Positions 32,697 through 41,675 of a DNA stretch of 64,000 bases are shown piece by piece. Origin of the DNA: Kitasatospora sp. NBC_01266 (GTDB lineage Bacteria; Actinomycetota; Actinomycetes; Streptomycetales; Streptomycetaceae); contig NZ_CP108458.1 in the NCBI RefSeq assembly GCF_036242395.1, positions 6,448,001-6,512,000 on the forward strand, in the 5' to 3' direction. Numbering within the stretch: the stretch's first letter is position 1; every line of letters begins with the position of its first letter. The position numbers and the translations under genes are program-made. The notes beneath the pieces are model-generated. The model did no database searches. It saw only the letters and a program-made list of their open reading frames with translations, and was not told where the DNA came from.

Positions 32697-34358
32697 ATGA
32701 CCGACAGCTCCACCTCCTCGCCCGCTGCCGGGCGGCTGTCGCGGCGTGCCGCGCTCCGGCTGGCCGCCGGTGGTGCCACCGCGGCGGTGGTGGCCGGGTG
32801 CGGCCCGAGCCGGCCGGGCGGCGCGGCCTCGTCCGCCCCCGCGCGGTCGGCCACGCCCACGCCCGTGCCGAGTGGTGCGCCGACCGGCGGCGCGGCCACG
32901 ACCCCCGCCGCCTCCGGCGGCAGTGTCGGCCCGGCGGACTGGGCGGCGCTGGCCAAGGATCTCCAGGGCACGCTGGTGCAGCCCGGCGAGGGCGCGTACG
33001 CCGAGGCGAGCCGGCTCTACCAGCCGCAGTTCGACACGCTGCGCCCGGCCGCGGTGGCCTATCCGGCCGGTGCCCAGGACGCCGCCACCTGCCTGGCCTT
33101 CGCCCGCCGCTACGGCGTGCCGATCGTGCCGCGCGGCGGTGGGCACAGCTACGCGGGCTGGTCCGGCGGACCCGGGCTGATAGTCGACGTGGGCCGGCTG
33201 AACGGTGTGTCGGCCTCCGGCGGCACGGCGACGATCGGCGCCGGCGCCCGGCTGATCGACGTGTACAGCGGGCTCGCGGCCCAGCAGCTCACGGTGCCGG
33301 CCGGCTCCTGCCCGAGCGTGGGCGTCGCCGGACTGGCCCTGGGCGGCGGGCTCGGGGTGACCTGCCGGGCGTACGGGCTGACCTGCGACAGCCTCACCGG
33401 CGCGGAGATCGTCACCGCGGACGGCCGGATCCGCCAGGTGTCGCCCGACAGCGACGCCGACCTGCTCTGGGCCCTGCAAGGCGCCGGCGGCGGCAACTTC
33501 GGCGTGGTCACCTCGCTGTCGCTGCGCACCCACCCGGCCGTGGACTGCTCCTACGGCTTCCTCTCCTGGCCCTGGTCGCAGGCGGCGGCGGTGATCGCCG
33601 CCTGGCAGCGGTGGGCGCCCGGTGCGCCGGACCAGCTCTGGGCGGACCTGCATCTGCAGGCCTGGCCGGACGGCCGTCTGACCCTCAGTAGCACGGTCAA
33701 CTACCTCGGTCCGCAAGGAGAGTTGGCGAACCTGGTGGACCAACTCGGGGTCCGGCCGCAGTCGGTGTCGCTGCACTCCGCTTCCTACCTCGCGACCATG
33801 CAGGTGATGGGCGGCGTGTCCGGCTGGTCGCCGGCCGCCGCCCACCTGGCCGGCACGCTGCCCGGGCACTCCCCGCAGGGCCGGCTCACCAGGGAGTCCT
33901 ACGGCGCCCGTTCGGACTTCTACACCCGGCCGATCGACCCGGCGGGCGCCGCCGCCCTGGTCGCCGCCGTGGCACGCTACGCCCGGACCGCGCCGCAGGG
34001 CGGCAGTTGCGCGGTCGCCTTCGACTCGCTCGGCGGCGCCGTCAACCGGGTCGGCCCGCAGGACACCGCGTTCGTCCACCGCAGCGGCCTGTTCCTCGCC
34101 CAGTACATCGCCAACTACCCCGATCCCGGCGCGGGTTCGGGCCCCGGGGTGGACCAGTCGCAGGCCTGGCTGCGGGACGTCTGGTCCACCATGCGCTCGT
34201 ACGCCAGCGGCGAGGCCTACCAGAACTACGCCGACCCGCAGCTGGCCGACTGGGAACAGGCCTACTACGGCGTGAACGCGCCCCGGCTGCGCCAGGTCAA
34301 GCAGAGCTACGACCCCGACGGACTGTTCCGCTTCCCGCAGGGCATCCCGACCTCCTGA
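32697..34358 (+). CDS. Tat-exported lipoprotein FAD oxidoreductase of the berberine-bridge (BBE) family
   Basis: A 553-residue protein from ATG 32697 (GTG 32691 is also possible). The start LSRRAALRLAAGGATAAVVAGC combines a twin-arginine motif with a lipobox, so it is exported folded and anchored. After a Pro/Ala/Thr linker comes the FAD-binding domain. It has VPRGGGHSYAGWSGG, with His150 as the probable 8-alpha-histidyl site, and VPAGSCPSVGVAGLALGGGLG, where Cys205 aligns with the 6-S-cysteinyl site of bicovalent BBE enzymes. The C-terminus NYADPQLADWEQAYYGVNAPRLRQVKQSYDPDGLFRFPQGI is the BBE domain. Such enzymes oxidise sugars, alcohols or alkaloid/peptide intermediates. The substrate is unknown. 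Confidence 0.88.
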   Translation: MTDSSTSSPAAGRLSRRAALRLAAGGATAAVVAGCGPSRPGGAASSAPARSATPTPVPSGAPTGGAATTPAASGGSVGPADWAALAKDLQGTLVQPGEGAYAEASRLYQPQFDTLRPAAVAYPAGAQDAATCLAFARRYGVPIVPRGGGHSYAGWSGGPGLIVDVGRLNGVSASGGTATIGAGARLIDVYSGLAAQQLTVPAGSCPSVGVAGLALGGGLGVTCRAYGLTCDSLTGAEIVTADGRIRQVSPDSDADLLWALQGAGGGNFGVVTSLSLRTHPAVDCSYGFLSWPWSQAAAVIAAWQRWAPGAPDQLWADLHLQAWPDGRLTLSSTVNYLGPQGELANLVDQLGVRPQSVSLHSASYLATMQVMGGVSGWSPAAAHLAGTLPGHSPQGRLTRESYGARSDFYTRPIDPAGAAALVAAVARYARTAPQGGSCAVAFDSLGGAVNRVGPQDTAFVHRSGLFLAQYIANYPDPGAGSGPGVDQSQAWLRDVWSTMRSYASGEAYQNYADPQLADWEQAYYGVNAPRLRQVKQSYDPDGLFRFPQGIPTS

Positions 34359-34430
34359 CCGAGGTTCCGCGGGGGAGTGCCGCCCGTGCCCGGGGCCTGG
34401 GCCGGGACCGTTCTCAGCCCGGGACCGTTC

Positions 34431-35132
34431 TCAGTCCGGGAGGGCCTCGCCGGCCGGCCCGGCGAGCAGGGCGAGCAGGCTGCGGCGGGCGAAGTCGACG
34501 TGCTCACCGGCGAGTTGGTCGAGCTGCTCGGGTGTGCCGCCGTCCCGCAGCAGGCGGGCCAGCTCGCGGTGCTCGCCGACGACCAGGGCGCGGTACTGCC
34601 CGCGGGCCAGCGACGCCCGTTGCAGCTGGAACAGGAACACCTGTGAGCGCAGGGCCTGCCAGGCCTGGGTGAGCCGGTGGTTTCCGGCGGCGGCGTAGAT
34701 CTGGTCGTGGAAGGCCATGTCGAGGGCGAGCAGCCGCGGCACCGGGGCGCCGGCGGCCAGTTCGGCCGCCATCTCCTCGACGAGCCGGTCGAGTTCGTCG
34801 AGCTGCGGCGCCGTCGCCAGGCGCCGGGCGGTGACGGCGGCGAGCCGGTCGAGCGCGGCGCGCACGCGGTAGACCTCGTCCACGTCGGCGGCGGTCGCCG
34901 CCACCACGGTGGTCGGCCGGTGCCAGTCGGTGCGGATCAGCCCCTCGCGCCGCAGTTGGGCGAGCCCCTCGCGCACCGCGCCGCGGCTGACGCCCAGTGA
35001 CTCGGCCAGTTCGGTCTCGCGCAGTGGGGCGCCGGGCGGGAAGCGGCCTTCGAAGATCGCCTCGCGGACCCGGTCGGCGACTTCGTCGGCCAGCCCTCGC
35101 CGGGCCGCCTTCTGGAGGGGTTCATCCTTCAT
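34431..35132 (-). CDS. GntR-family (FadR/FCD-type) transcriptional regulator
   Basis: A 233-residue regulator starting at ATG 35132. The N-terminal winged helix is LADEVADRVREAIFEGRFPPGAPLRETELAESLGVSRGAVREGLAQLRREGLI. The FCD ligand domain has the metal-site-like residues in LALDMAFHDQIYAAAGNHRL, VVGEHRELARLL and AGEHVDFARRSLL. FCD proteins sense small carboxylates or sugars. It is divergent from a VOC-family gene 101 nt away, which it probably controls, and convergent with the BBE oxidoreductase. Confidence 0.9.
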   Translation of the reverse strand: MKDEPLQKAARRGLADEVADRVREAIFEGRFPPGAPLRETELAESLGVSRGAVREGLAQLRREGLIRTDWHRPTTVVAATAADVDEVYRVRAALDRLAAVTARRLATAPQLDELDRLVEEMAAELAAGAPVPRLLALDMAFHDQIYAAAGNHRLTQAWQALRSQVFLFQLQRASLARGQYRALVVGEHRELARLLRDGGTPEQLDQLAGEHVDFARRSLLALLAGPAGEALPD

Positions 35133-35233
35133 GTTCGAATGTTGACATTGGCAGCGCCCCAGGATCAAGGTGGGGTCAGCACCGCTTTCCACGGGGTCTT
35201 CCCTTCCCAACTCCCCTTCAGGAGCGCCAGACC

Positions 35234-35656
35234 GTGACTCGTCCTGCCTTCCACCTCGCCATCCCGGTCGACGACCTGGCCGCGGCCCGCGCCTTCTACG
35301 GCGGCCTGCTCGGCCTGACGGAGGGCCGGTCGACCGACGGCTGGGTCGACTGGGACTGCCACGGGCACCAGGTGGTGACGCACCTGGTGCCGGGCGTCCG
35401 TTCGCAGGCCGCCGGGTACGGCACCGTGGACGGGCACCGGGTGCCGGTGCCGCACTTCGGGCTGGTGCTGGGCGTCGAGGAGTTCCGGTCGCTGGCCCGG
35501 CGGTTGGCGGACGCCGGTACCGGCTTCGTGATCGAACCCTGCCTGCGTTACGCCGGGAAGCCGGCCGAGCAGTGGACCATGTTCCTGCTCGACCCGGCCG
35601 GCAACGCCCTGGAGTTCAAGGCGTTCCGCGACGAGGCCCAGCTCTTCGCCCGATGA
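35234..35656 (+). CDS. VOC-superfamily protein (glyoxalase/dioxygenase fold)
   Basis: A 140-residue protein starting at GTG 35234 with AGGAGCG upstream. It opens AFHLAIPVDDLAAARAFYGGLLGLTEGRS, the usual first beta-alpha-beta module, with His in the metal position. The second module is VPHFGLVLGVEEFRSLARRLADAG and closes with WTMFLLDPAGNALEFKAF, giving the Glu ligand. Metal binding by two His and a Glu is likely. It may be a lyase, isomerase or resistance protein. The divergent GntR regulator is the probable controller. Confidence 0.88.
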   Translation: MTRPAFHLAIPVDDLAAARAFYGGLLGLTEGRSTDGWVDWDCHGHQVVTHLVPGVRSQAAGYGTVDGHRVPVPHFGLVLGVEEFRSLARRLADAGTGFVIEPCLRYAGKPAEQWTMFLLDPAGNALEFKAFRDEAQLFAR

Positions 35657-35939
35657 GGGGCGTCCTGGTCACCGGGGCGTCGCGCCTGCGGCTGTGACCC
35701 GCACCCGCACCCGCGCTGTGCCCGCACCCGCGGCTGTCGCCCGCACCCGCCCCCACCTGCGGCGATGACCCAGCAGCCGGACAGTCGTCACTCAGCAGGG
35801 GCTTGACGCGACCTGAGCACGGAGCGAACCTGATCAGCGAGATCTGACATGTTACGTGTGCCATTACACAGACGGGTTGGCGGCCGCACTTGTCCGACGC
35901 CGCCGGAAGGCCGGGTGGACCGCCGGACAAGGGGGGTCC

Positions 35940-36899
35940 ATGGAGCTGGAGCTTCGGCACCTGCGGGTGCTGTGCACGATCGCCGACAGCGGGAGCGTGG
36001 GACGGGCCGCCATGGCGCTCGGGGCCTCGCAGCCGGCCACCAGCACCCAGCTGCGCCGGATCGAACGCATCCTGGGCGCACCGCTGTTCGAGCGGACGGC
36101 CGCGGGCGTCGCGCCGACCTGCTTCGGAGTCGAGGTGCTGGGCACCGCGCGCGAGGTGCTGGCCCGGATCGACGGTCTCGGCCGGCCGGCGGGGGAGGAG
36201 GCCGCGCCCGCCCGCCAGGAGGTCCGCCTGGTGGCGACCAGCACGCTCATCCTGCCCGGGCTGCTCGGCCGGACCCGCCGGCAGCGGCCCGATCTGCTGC
36301 TCACAGTGAACGCAGTCCAGCGCATCTCGGAGGTGGTCGAGCTGCTGGAGCTGGAGAAGGCGGACGTCGCCATCGCCGTCGACTACCCGGGCCTGGAGCT
36401 GCGCCACTCGCGGGCCGTGGCGCACCGCGACATCGCCACCGAGCCGGCCTTCGTGGCGCTGCCGGCCGGCCACCGCCTCGGCCGGCGCACCGAGATCGCC
36501 CTGGCCGACCTGGCCGAGGAGACCTGGTTGCTCGCGCCGGACGACGGGGCCGGGTGGCCCGAGGTCTTCCATCGGGCCTGCGCGGCGGCCGGCTTCGCGG
36601 CGGTGGCGGTGCGGGAGTTCTGCGGCGGCCGGCTGGAGCTGCAGGACATGATCGCCGCCGGCCTCGGGATCTCCATCGTCCGGGCGAGCACCCGGCCGCT
36701 GGGCGAAGTGGTCGTCAGGCCGCTGACCGGCATGCCGATCCGGGTCCGCCACCTGCTGGTCTGGCGGACCGCGGCGGTGGGCGGCGAGATCGCGGAGGCG
36801 CTGTTCGGTGCCGCGACGGCGGCCCACCGGGACCTGGTCGCCGGCGTGCCGCAGGTCCAGCCGTGGATCGGTGGTGTCCACGGCGAGGCGCGCCCATAG
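35940..36899 (+). CDS. LysR-family transcriptional regulator
   Basis: A 319-residue regulator from ATG 35940; the longer frame has no ribosome site. The HTH is MELELRHLRVLCTIADSGSVGRAAMALGASQPATSTQLRRIERILGAPLFERTAAGVAPT. The effector domain has VNAVQRISEVVELLELEKADVAIAVDY and LLAPDDGAGWPEVFHRACAAAGF. The upstream region has TGACATGTTACGTGTGCCA, of the TN11A-like palindromic kind. The target may be itself or a gene outside this pair; the collagenase gene follows 189 nt downstream on the same strand. Confidence 0.9.
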   Translation: MELELRHLRVLCTIADSGSVGRAAMALGASQPATSTQLRRIERILGAPLFERTAAGVAPTCFGVEVLGTAREVLARIDGLGRPAGEEAAPARQEVRLVATSTLILPGLLGRTRRQRPDLLLTVNAVQRISEVVELLELEKADVAIAVDYPGLELRHSRAVAHRDIATEPAFVALPAGHRLGRRTEIALADLAEETWLLAPDDGAGWPEVFHRACAAAGFAAVAVREFCGGRLELQDMIAAGLGISIVRASTRPLGEVVVRPLTGMPIRVRHLLVWRTAAVGGEIAEALFGAATAAHRDLVAGVPQVQPWIGGVHGEARP

Positions 36900-36974
36900 C
36901 CGTGCCGGGCCGTGCCGTGCTGGGCCGGTCGCGCTGTCGCGCCGGGGTCAGGCGTGTTATGGCCGAAGCCGCAC

Positions 36975-36993
36975 TGTCATATGACCTGTGACA
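36975..36993 (+). promoter_or_regulatory. Inverted repeat TGTCA-N9-TGACA upstream of the collagenase gene
   Basis: TGTCA at 36975-36979 and TGACA at 36989-36993 form an inverted repeat in an A/T-rich patch about 95 nt before the collagenase start. A further TGACA lies close by at 37014. A similar TGACA occurs in front of the LysR gene, so LysR control of the collagenase is conceivable. This is inference from position only. Confidence 0.35.
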
Positions 36994-37088
36994 TTGTTCT
37001 GACTCTCATTTGATGACAGGCTGCACGCCATTCCCCCTCGCTTCACCTGATGCTCAGTGAGATACCCCCACAGGAGAAGGAATTCGCC

Positions 37089-39689
37089 GTGCGTCTGCGT
37101 ATACCGATCCCCACCCTCATGGCCGTCGTCGCCACCGCCGCCACGGCGGCCGCCATGCTGCCGGCCCCGGCGCTCGCCGCGTCCGGCCCGGCCACCGTCA
37201 AGGCGGCCACCTCGGCCACCGCGGCCTCCGCCGCCCTCCCCAAGCCGTTCGGCCCCGTGGTCCGGACCGGCTCCGAGGACCTCGCCCCCACCGCGGCCCC
37301 GCTGGCGCCGGCCCTGCTCGGCCAGGCCACGCTGGCCCAGCCGGCCGGCACGGCCGTGCAGACCACGCCGCGCCCGGCCGACCAGCAGGCGGCCCCGGCC
37401 AATCCGGCCGCTGCCGGCACGAAGACAGCGAAGACGGCGAAGACGGCGAAGGCCGCCGCCGCGCAGAGCTGCACCCCGGCCGACTTCGGCAGCCGGAGCG
37501 GCGCCGACCTGGTCTCCTTCGTCGAGAACTCGACCACCGACTGCGTCAACACGCTGTTCAACGTCACCGGAACCGACGCGGGCGACATCTTCAAGCAGCA
37601 GCAGATGCTGACGGTCGCCCAGGCCTTCCAGAACCTCGCGACCAGCTACACCGGCGACGACTCGACCGGCATCTGGCAGCTGGTGCTCTTCCTGCGGGCC
37701 GGCTACTACGTCCAGTCCTACAACTCGGCGGCCGTCGGCAACTACGACGCCACGCTCGCCGCCGCCACCGAAGCCGGCCTGGACGCCTTCTTCGCCGGCC
37801 AGCACTGGACCGACGTCACCGCCGCCAACGGCAACGTGCTCTACGACGTGCTGGTCCTGACCGACAGCGCCAACCTGCAGAGCAAGTACCTGAACATCTA
37901 CAAGCAGGTGCTGACCAGCTACAACAACTCCTACAACGCGTTCCCGACCATGGTGAACGCGGTCAACGCCGTCCTGTTCGCGCCGCTCTGGCGGGCCAAC
38001 TTCAACCCGGACTTCGTCAACGCGGTCAGCGCCGACCCGAGCATCGTCAACACCCTGAGCACCTTCGCGACCGCGCACGAGGACCTGCTCAGCGGGGCGA
38101 ACGCCTTCCTCGACGTCAACGCGGGCAACGACCTGGCCCGGATGGCCGGTGACAACGCCACCATCGAGGCCGTGGCCAAGCCCCTGGTGAAGACGGTCCT
38201 CGACGCCGCCCCGATCAAGGGCGCCACCGGCGCGCTCTACGTGCACACCGCCTACCAGGCGGACCAGTACGACGCCGCCCAGTGCTCCTACTACGGCACC
38301 TGCGACCTGCCGGCCGTGCTGAGCGCGGCGATCCTGCCGAACACCCTGGTCTGCGACAACCGAACGATCGCGACCGAGGACCTCTCGCCGGCCGACCTGG
38401 CCGCCGTCTGCACCAGCCTGCGCGGCGAGGACACCTTCTTCCACAACATGGTCAAGGACGACGGCCCGGTTCCCGGCCAGTACGCCAAGACCGTCACGAT
38501 GGCGATCTTCGCCAACCAGGCCGACTACGTCACCTACTCCTGGGCGATCTTCGGCAACTCCACCGACAACGGCGGCCAGACCCTGGTGGACGCCACGGAC
38601 CCGACCGACCAGGCCGTGTCGGTGATGTACCGGAAGGCGTGGAACGACGGCTTCACGGCGAACGTGTGGAACCTGAACCACGAGTACACGCACTACCTCG
38701 ATGCCATCTACGACATGAAGGGCAACTTCACCGCGCAGACCAGCGTCCCGGACATCTGGTGGATCGAAGGGGTCGCCGAGTACGAGTCCTACACCTACCG
38801 CGGCACCACCGACACCCAGGCGATGACGGAGGCGGCCGCGCACACCTACAAGCTCAGCACCATCTTCCAGAACACGTACGACAACTCGGACTCGGTCCGC
38901 ACCTACCCGTGGGGCTACCTGGCCGTCCGGTACATGTTCGAGAAGCACCCGGCCGACATCACCGCCATGCTGAACGACTTCCGCGCGGGTGACTTCGCGG
39001 GCGCCTACGCGGTCTACAACAGCATCGGCACCGGCTACGACGCCGACTTCGACAGCTGGCTCAACACCTGCGCCGCCGGCGCCTGCTACGCGGCCGGACC
39101 GACGTCCCTGTTCAACCAGTCGGTGAACGGGGCCACGGTCAGCCTGACCGACACGTCCGTCGAGACCGCCAGCTCCGCCCAGATCAGCTCCTGGCACTGG
39201 ACCTTCGGTGACGGCAGCTCGTCCGACCAGCAGAACCCGACCCACACCTACGCGGCCGCCGGCACCTACACCGTCGACCTCACCGTGACCGACAGCAGCG
39301 GCAAGAGCGCCAGCACCCCGGCCTCGGTCACCGTCACCACCGGCGGCGTGGCCACCCTGCCCACCTGCACCGACACGCGCACCGACGCGATGGGCCAGAA
39401 CTGCTCCCGGGCCAACCGCGCCGAGGCCGCGGGCAACTCGGACTACATGTACATCTACCTGCCGGCCGGCACCAGCACGCTGACGGTCTCCACCTCCGGC
39501 GGCACCGGCACCGCCTACCTGTACTACAACCCGTCCACCTGGGCCTCGCCGAGCGCCTTCACCGCCTCCTCCACCAACCCCGGCACCGCCCAGAGCATCA
39601 CCGTCACCAACACCACGGCCGGCTACCGCTACCTCAGCCTCTACGCCGACACCGCCTTCAGCGGGGTCACGGTCAGCACGCAGTACTGA
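37089..39689 (+). CDS. Secreted M9-family microbial collagenase with PKD and C-terminal PPC-type domains
   Basis: An 866-residue exported metalloprotease. GTG 37089 is chosen because AGGAGAAGGA precedes it and the Sec signal (VVATAATAAAMLPAPALAA) follows at once. After a Pro/Ala/Lys pro-region comes the collagenase activator domain. The catalytic part has zinc motif HEYTH (531-535) in WNLNHEYTHYLDAIYDMKG and the third ligand Glu in WWIEGVAEYESY about 29 residues on, as in clostridial collagenases. A PKD domain (SSWHWTFGDGSSSDQQNPTHTYAAAGTYTVDLTV) and a PPC-type end (YMYIYLPAGTSTLTVSTSGGTGTAYLYYN) follow. It degrades collagen or gelatin outside the cell. Confidence 0.95.
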   Translation: MRLRIPIPTLMAVVATAATAAAMLPAPALAASGPATVKAATSATAASAALPKPFGPVVRTGSEDLAPTAAPLAPALLGQATLAQPAGTAVQTTPRPADQQAAPANPAAAGTKTAKTAKTAKAAAAQSCTPADFGSRSGADLVSFVENSTTDCVNTLFNVTGTDAGDIFKQQQMLTVAQAFQNLATSYTGDDSTGIWQLVLFLRAGYYVQSYNSAAVGNYDATLAAATEAGLDAFFAGQHWTDVTAANGNVLYDVLVLTDSANLQSKYLNIYKQVLTSYNNSYNAFPTMVNAVNAVLFAPLWRANFNPDFVNAVSADPSIVNTLSTFATAHEDLLSGANAFLDVNAGNDLARMAGDNATIEAVAKPLVKTVLDAAPIKGATGALYVHTAYQADQYDAAQCSYYGTCDLPAVLSAAILPNTLVCDNRTIATEDLSPADLAAVCTSLRGEDTFFHNMVKDDGPVPGQYAKTVTMAIFANQADYVTYSWAIFGNSTDNGGQTLVDATDPTDQAVSVMYRKAWNDGFTANVWNLNHEYTHYLDAIYDMKGNFTAQTSVPDIWWIEGVAEYESYTYRGTTDTQAMTEAAAHTYKLSTIFQNTYDNSDSVRTYPWGYLAVRYMFEKHPADITAMLNDFRAGDFAGAYAVYNSIGTGYDADFDSWLNTCAAGACYAAGPTSLFNQSVNGATVSLTDTSVETASSAQISSWHWTFGDGSSSDQQNPTHTYAAAGTYTVDLTVTDSSGKSASTPASVTVTTGGVATLPTCTDTRTDAMGQNCSRANRAEAAGNSDYMYIYLPAGTSTLTVSTSGGTGTAYLYYNPSTWASPSAFTASSTNPGTAQSITVTNTTAGYRYLSLYADTAFSGVTVSTQY

Positions 39690-39731
39690 GCCCTGAACTC
39701 CGGATTCTGCAGCCTGAGTTCGGCAGCTGAT

Positions 39732-39783
39732 CCAGCGGGCAGTCACGGGTACGGCGATCAGCCGTCCGGTGGCTGCCCGCTGG
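39732..39783. terminator. Bidirectional hairpin between convergent collagenase and amidohydrolase genes
   Basis: Arms CCAGCGGGCAG (39732-39742) and its complement (39773-39783) form an 11-bp stem. The 30-nt loop contains a second small stem (ACGGC/GCCGT). It lies between two convergent genes and could terminate both. Confidence 0.6.
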
Positions 39784-39833
39784 TCTCTGCGATGAGCGCG
39801 CGGGGCGGCACCCGTGCGGTGCCTACCGGGTGG

Positions 39834-41636
39834 TCAGCAGCAGCCGTGCCACTGGTAGTTGGTGGGGACCTCCGGGCCGGGCTCGGGATCGTCGCTGCTG
39901 ACGGCGAGGACGGGGTGGATGGTGGTGCCCTGCTTGATGGTCTCGGTGACCTTGATGTCCTTGATCTCGTCCTCCGGGATGGTGAGGGGGTTCGCGGAGA
40001 GGATCACCAGGTCGGCGAGTTTGCCGACCTCGATGCTGCCCTTGCGGTCCTGCTCGAAGTACTGGTGGGCGGCGTTGATGGTGATGGACCTGACCGCGTC
40101 CAGGGCCGACACGCACTGCTCGGGCCCGAGGACGACGTCGTCGCCGCGGGTGCGGCGGGTGACCTGGCTGGACAGGATGGCGATCGAGTTCGGCAGGGCC
40201 ACCGGGGCGTCGTGGTGCGAGGTGTAGCGCAGCTGCCGGTCCAGGGCCCAGCGGGCCGGCGAGATGGTGGCGGCGCGCTCCGGACCGAGGACGGTCTTGC
40301 GGTACCAGTCGCCCCAGTAGTAGGTGTGCATGGAGAAGAACGACGGGATGATGTCCAGGCGGGCGAAGTCCTCGATCTGGTCCTCGCGGGCGGTCTGCGC
40401 GTGGATCGCCACCGTCCGCCGGTCGCCGGGGCCCGCCTCGGCGGCGGCGGCCTCGACCGCCTCGACGAACTGGTCGATCGCGGCGTCCCCGTTGACGTGC
40501 GCCAGCACCTGCCAGCCCTTGGCGTACGCGGTGCGGACCTGGTCCAGGACGACCTGGGGGTCCTTGACGGTGGGGTAGCCGCAGTAGCCCTCGGGCGTGC
40601 CCTCCGGCCGCTCCTCGTAGGGCTCGGTGAGCCAGGCGGTCCTGCCCTGCGGGGATCCGTCCAGGTACATCTTCACCCCGGCCGCCCGCACGCCCCGCTT
40701 GTACTCCTGGCTCGCACCGACCGGGTCCGCTTCCGGTGATGCCGTCGCCTCGTCGGCCCGGGCGTAGGCGACCACGTCGATCTTGAAGGGCAGGACGGCG
40801 GCCGCGTCGCGCAGCGCCTGGAGGTTCTCCAGGGTGGCGCCGCCCTCCTGGACGGTGGTGAAGCCGAACCGGGCGGCCGATGCCACGCCCTTGCTGAAGA
40901 GGGTGGCCAGCGCGGTCAACGGCAGGCCCTTGGTGGCCTTTTCGGAGGCGGGGGTGAAGGCGGTCTCCTCCAGCACGCCGTTGGGCTCGCCGAACGGGCG
41001 GGCCACCGGGCCGGGTTGGCGGCGGATGACGCCGCCGTCCGGGTCCGGCGTGGCCTTGGTGTAGCCCAACTCCCGCAGGCCGCGGCTGTTCACCGCGCCG
41101 AGGTGGAAGGACTGGTGGATGGCCAGCACCGGCCGGGTGGTGGACACCTCGTCGAGATCCTCGCGGGTGGGGTGGCAGCGTTCGGCGAGCGTGGCGTCGT
41201 CGTAGCCGAAGCCGATGATCCACTTGGAGGTGAGGCCCACCGGGGTCTTCGCCCAGGCGCGCAGCTTCTCCTGGAGCGAGGCGATGTCGGTGACGTCGCC
41301 GTCGGGAGCCGCCAGCAGATTGGCGAGCGTGGCCTGCAGCCCGATGCCGCCCAGGTGGCCGTGGGCGTCGATGAACCCCGGCAGCAGCGCGCGACCGTCC
41401 AGGTCGCGCACCCGCGTTCGCGGCCCCTGCCAGCGGCGGACGGCCTCCTGGTGGTCGCCGACGTGGACGATCACACCGTCCTTGACGGCCACCGCCTCGG
41501 GACCGGGATCGGACTGCTGCGCGTCGGCGGCGACCGTCACGATCTCACCGCCGTGGAAGATGACATCAGCCTCCTCGTACCGCTCCACCGCGTCGACCCC
41601 GTCGGCGTCCGTCGTCCTGCCCGGCTGACCGCTCAT
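39834..41636 (-). CDS. Amidohydrolase-superfamily protein (YtcJ-like)
   Basis: A 600-residue protein starting at ATG 41636. It begins with an urease-alpha-like beta-sandwich segment (ADVIFHGGEIVTVAADA...AVAVKDGVIVHVGD) and the metal motif LLPGFIDAHGHLGG. Then come DGSPQGRTAWLTEPY, LAHVNGDAAIDQFVEAV, and the closing SALDAVRSITINAAHQYFEQDRKGSIEVGKLADLVILSANPLTIP. The family (amidohydro_3) hydrolyses N-substituted formamides and similar amides. The gene follows an Lrp-type regulator by 39 nt on the same strand, so they form an operon. Confidence 0.9.
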   Translation of the reverse strand: MSGQPGRTTDADGVDAVERYEEADVIFHGGEIVTVAADAQQSDPGPEAVAVKDGVIVHVGDHQEAVRRWQGPRTRVRDLDGRALLPGFIDAHGHLGGIGLQATLANLLAAPDGDVTDIASLQEKLRAWAKTPVGLTSKWIIGFGYDDATLAERCHPTREDLDEVSTTRPVLAIHQSFHLGAVNSRGLRELGYTKATPDPDGGVIRRQPGPVARPFGEPNGVLEETAFTPASEKATKGLPLTALATLFSKGVASAARFGFTTVQEGGATLENLQALRDAAAVLPFKIDVVAYARADEATASPEADPVGASQEYKRGVRAAGVKMYLDGSPQGRTAWLTEPYEERPEGTPEGYCGYPTVKDPQVVLDQVRTAYAKGWQVLAHVNGDAAIDQFVEAVEAAAAEAGPGDRRTVAIHAQTAREDQIEDFARLDIIPSFFSMHTYYWGDWYRKTVLGPERAATISPARWALDRQLRYTSHHDAPVALPNSIAILSSQVTRRTRGDDVVLGPEQCVSALDAVRSITINAAHQYFEQDRKGSIEVGKLADLVILSANPLTIPEDEIKDIKVTETIKQGTTIHPVLAVSSDDPEPGPEVPTNYQWHGCC

Positions 41637-41675
41637 TCCGATTCCCTTCGCTGGCTACGTTCGGTGCCCGCTTGC

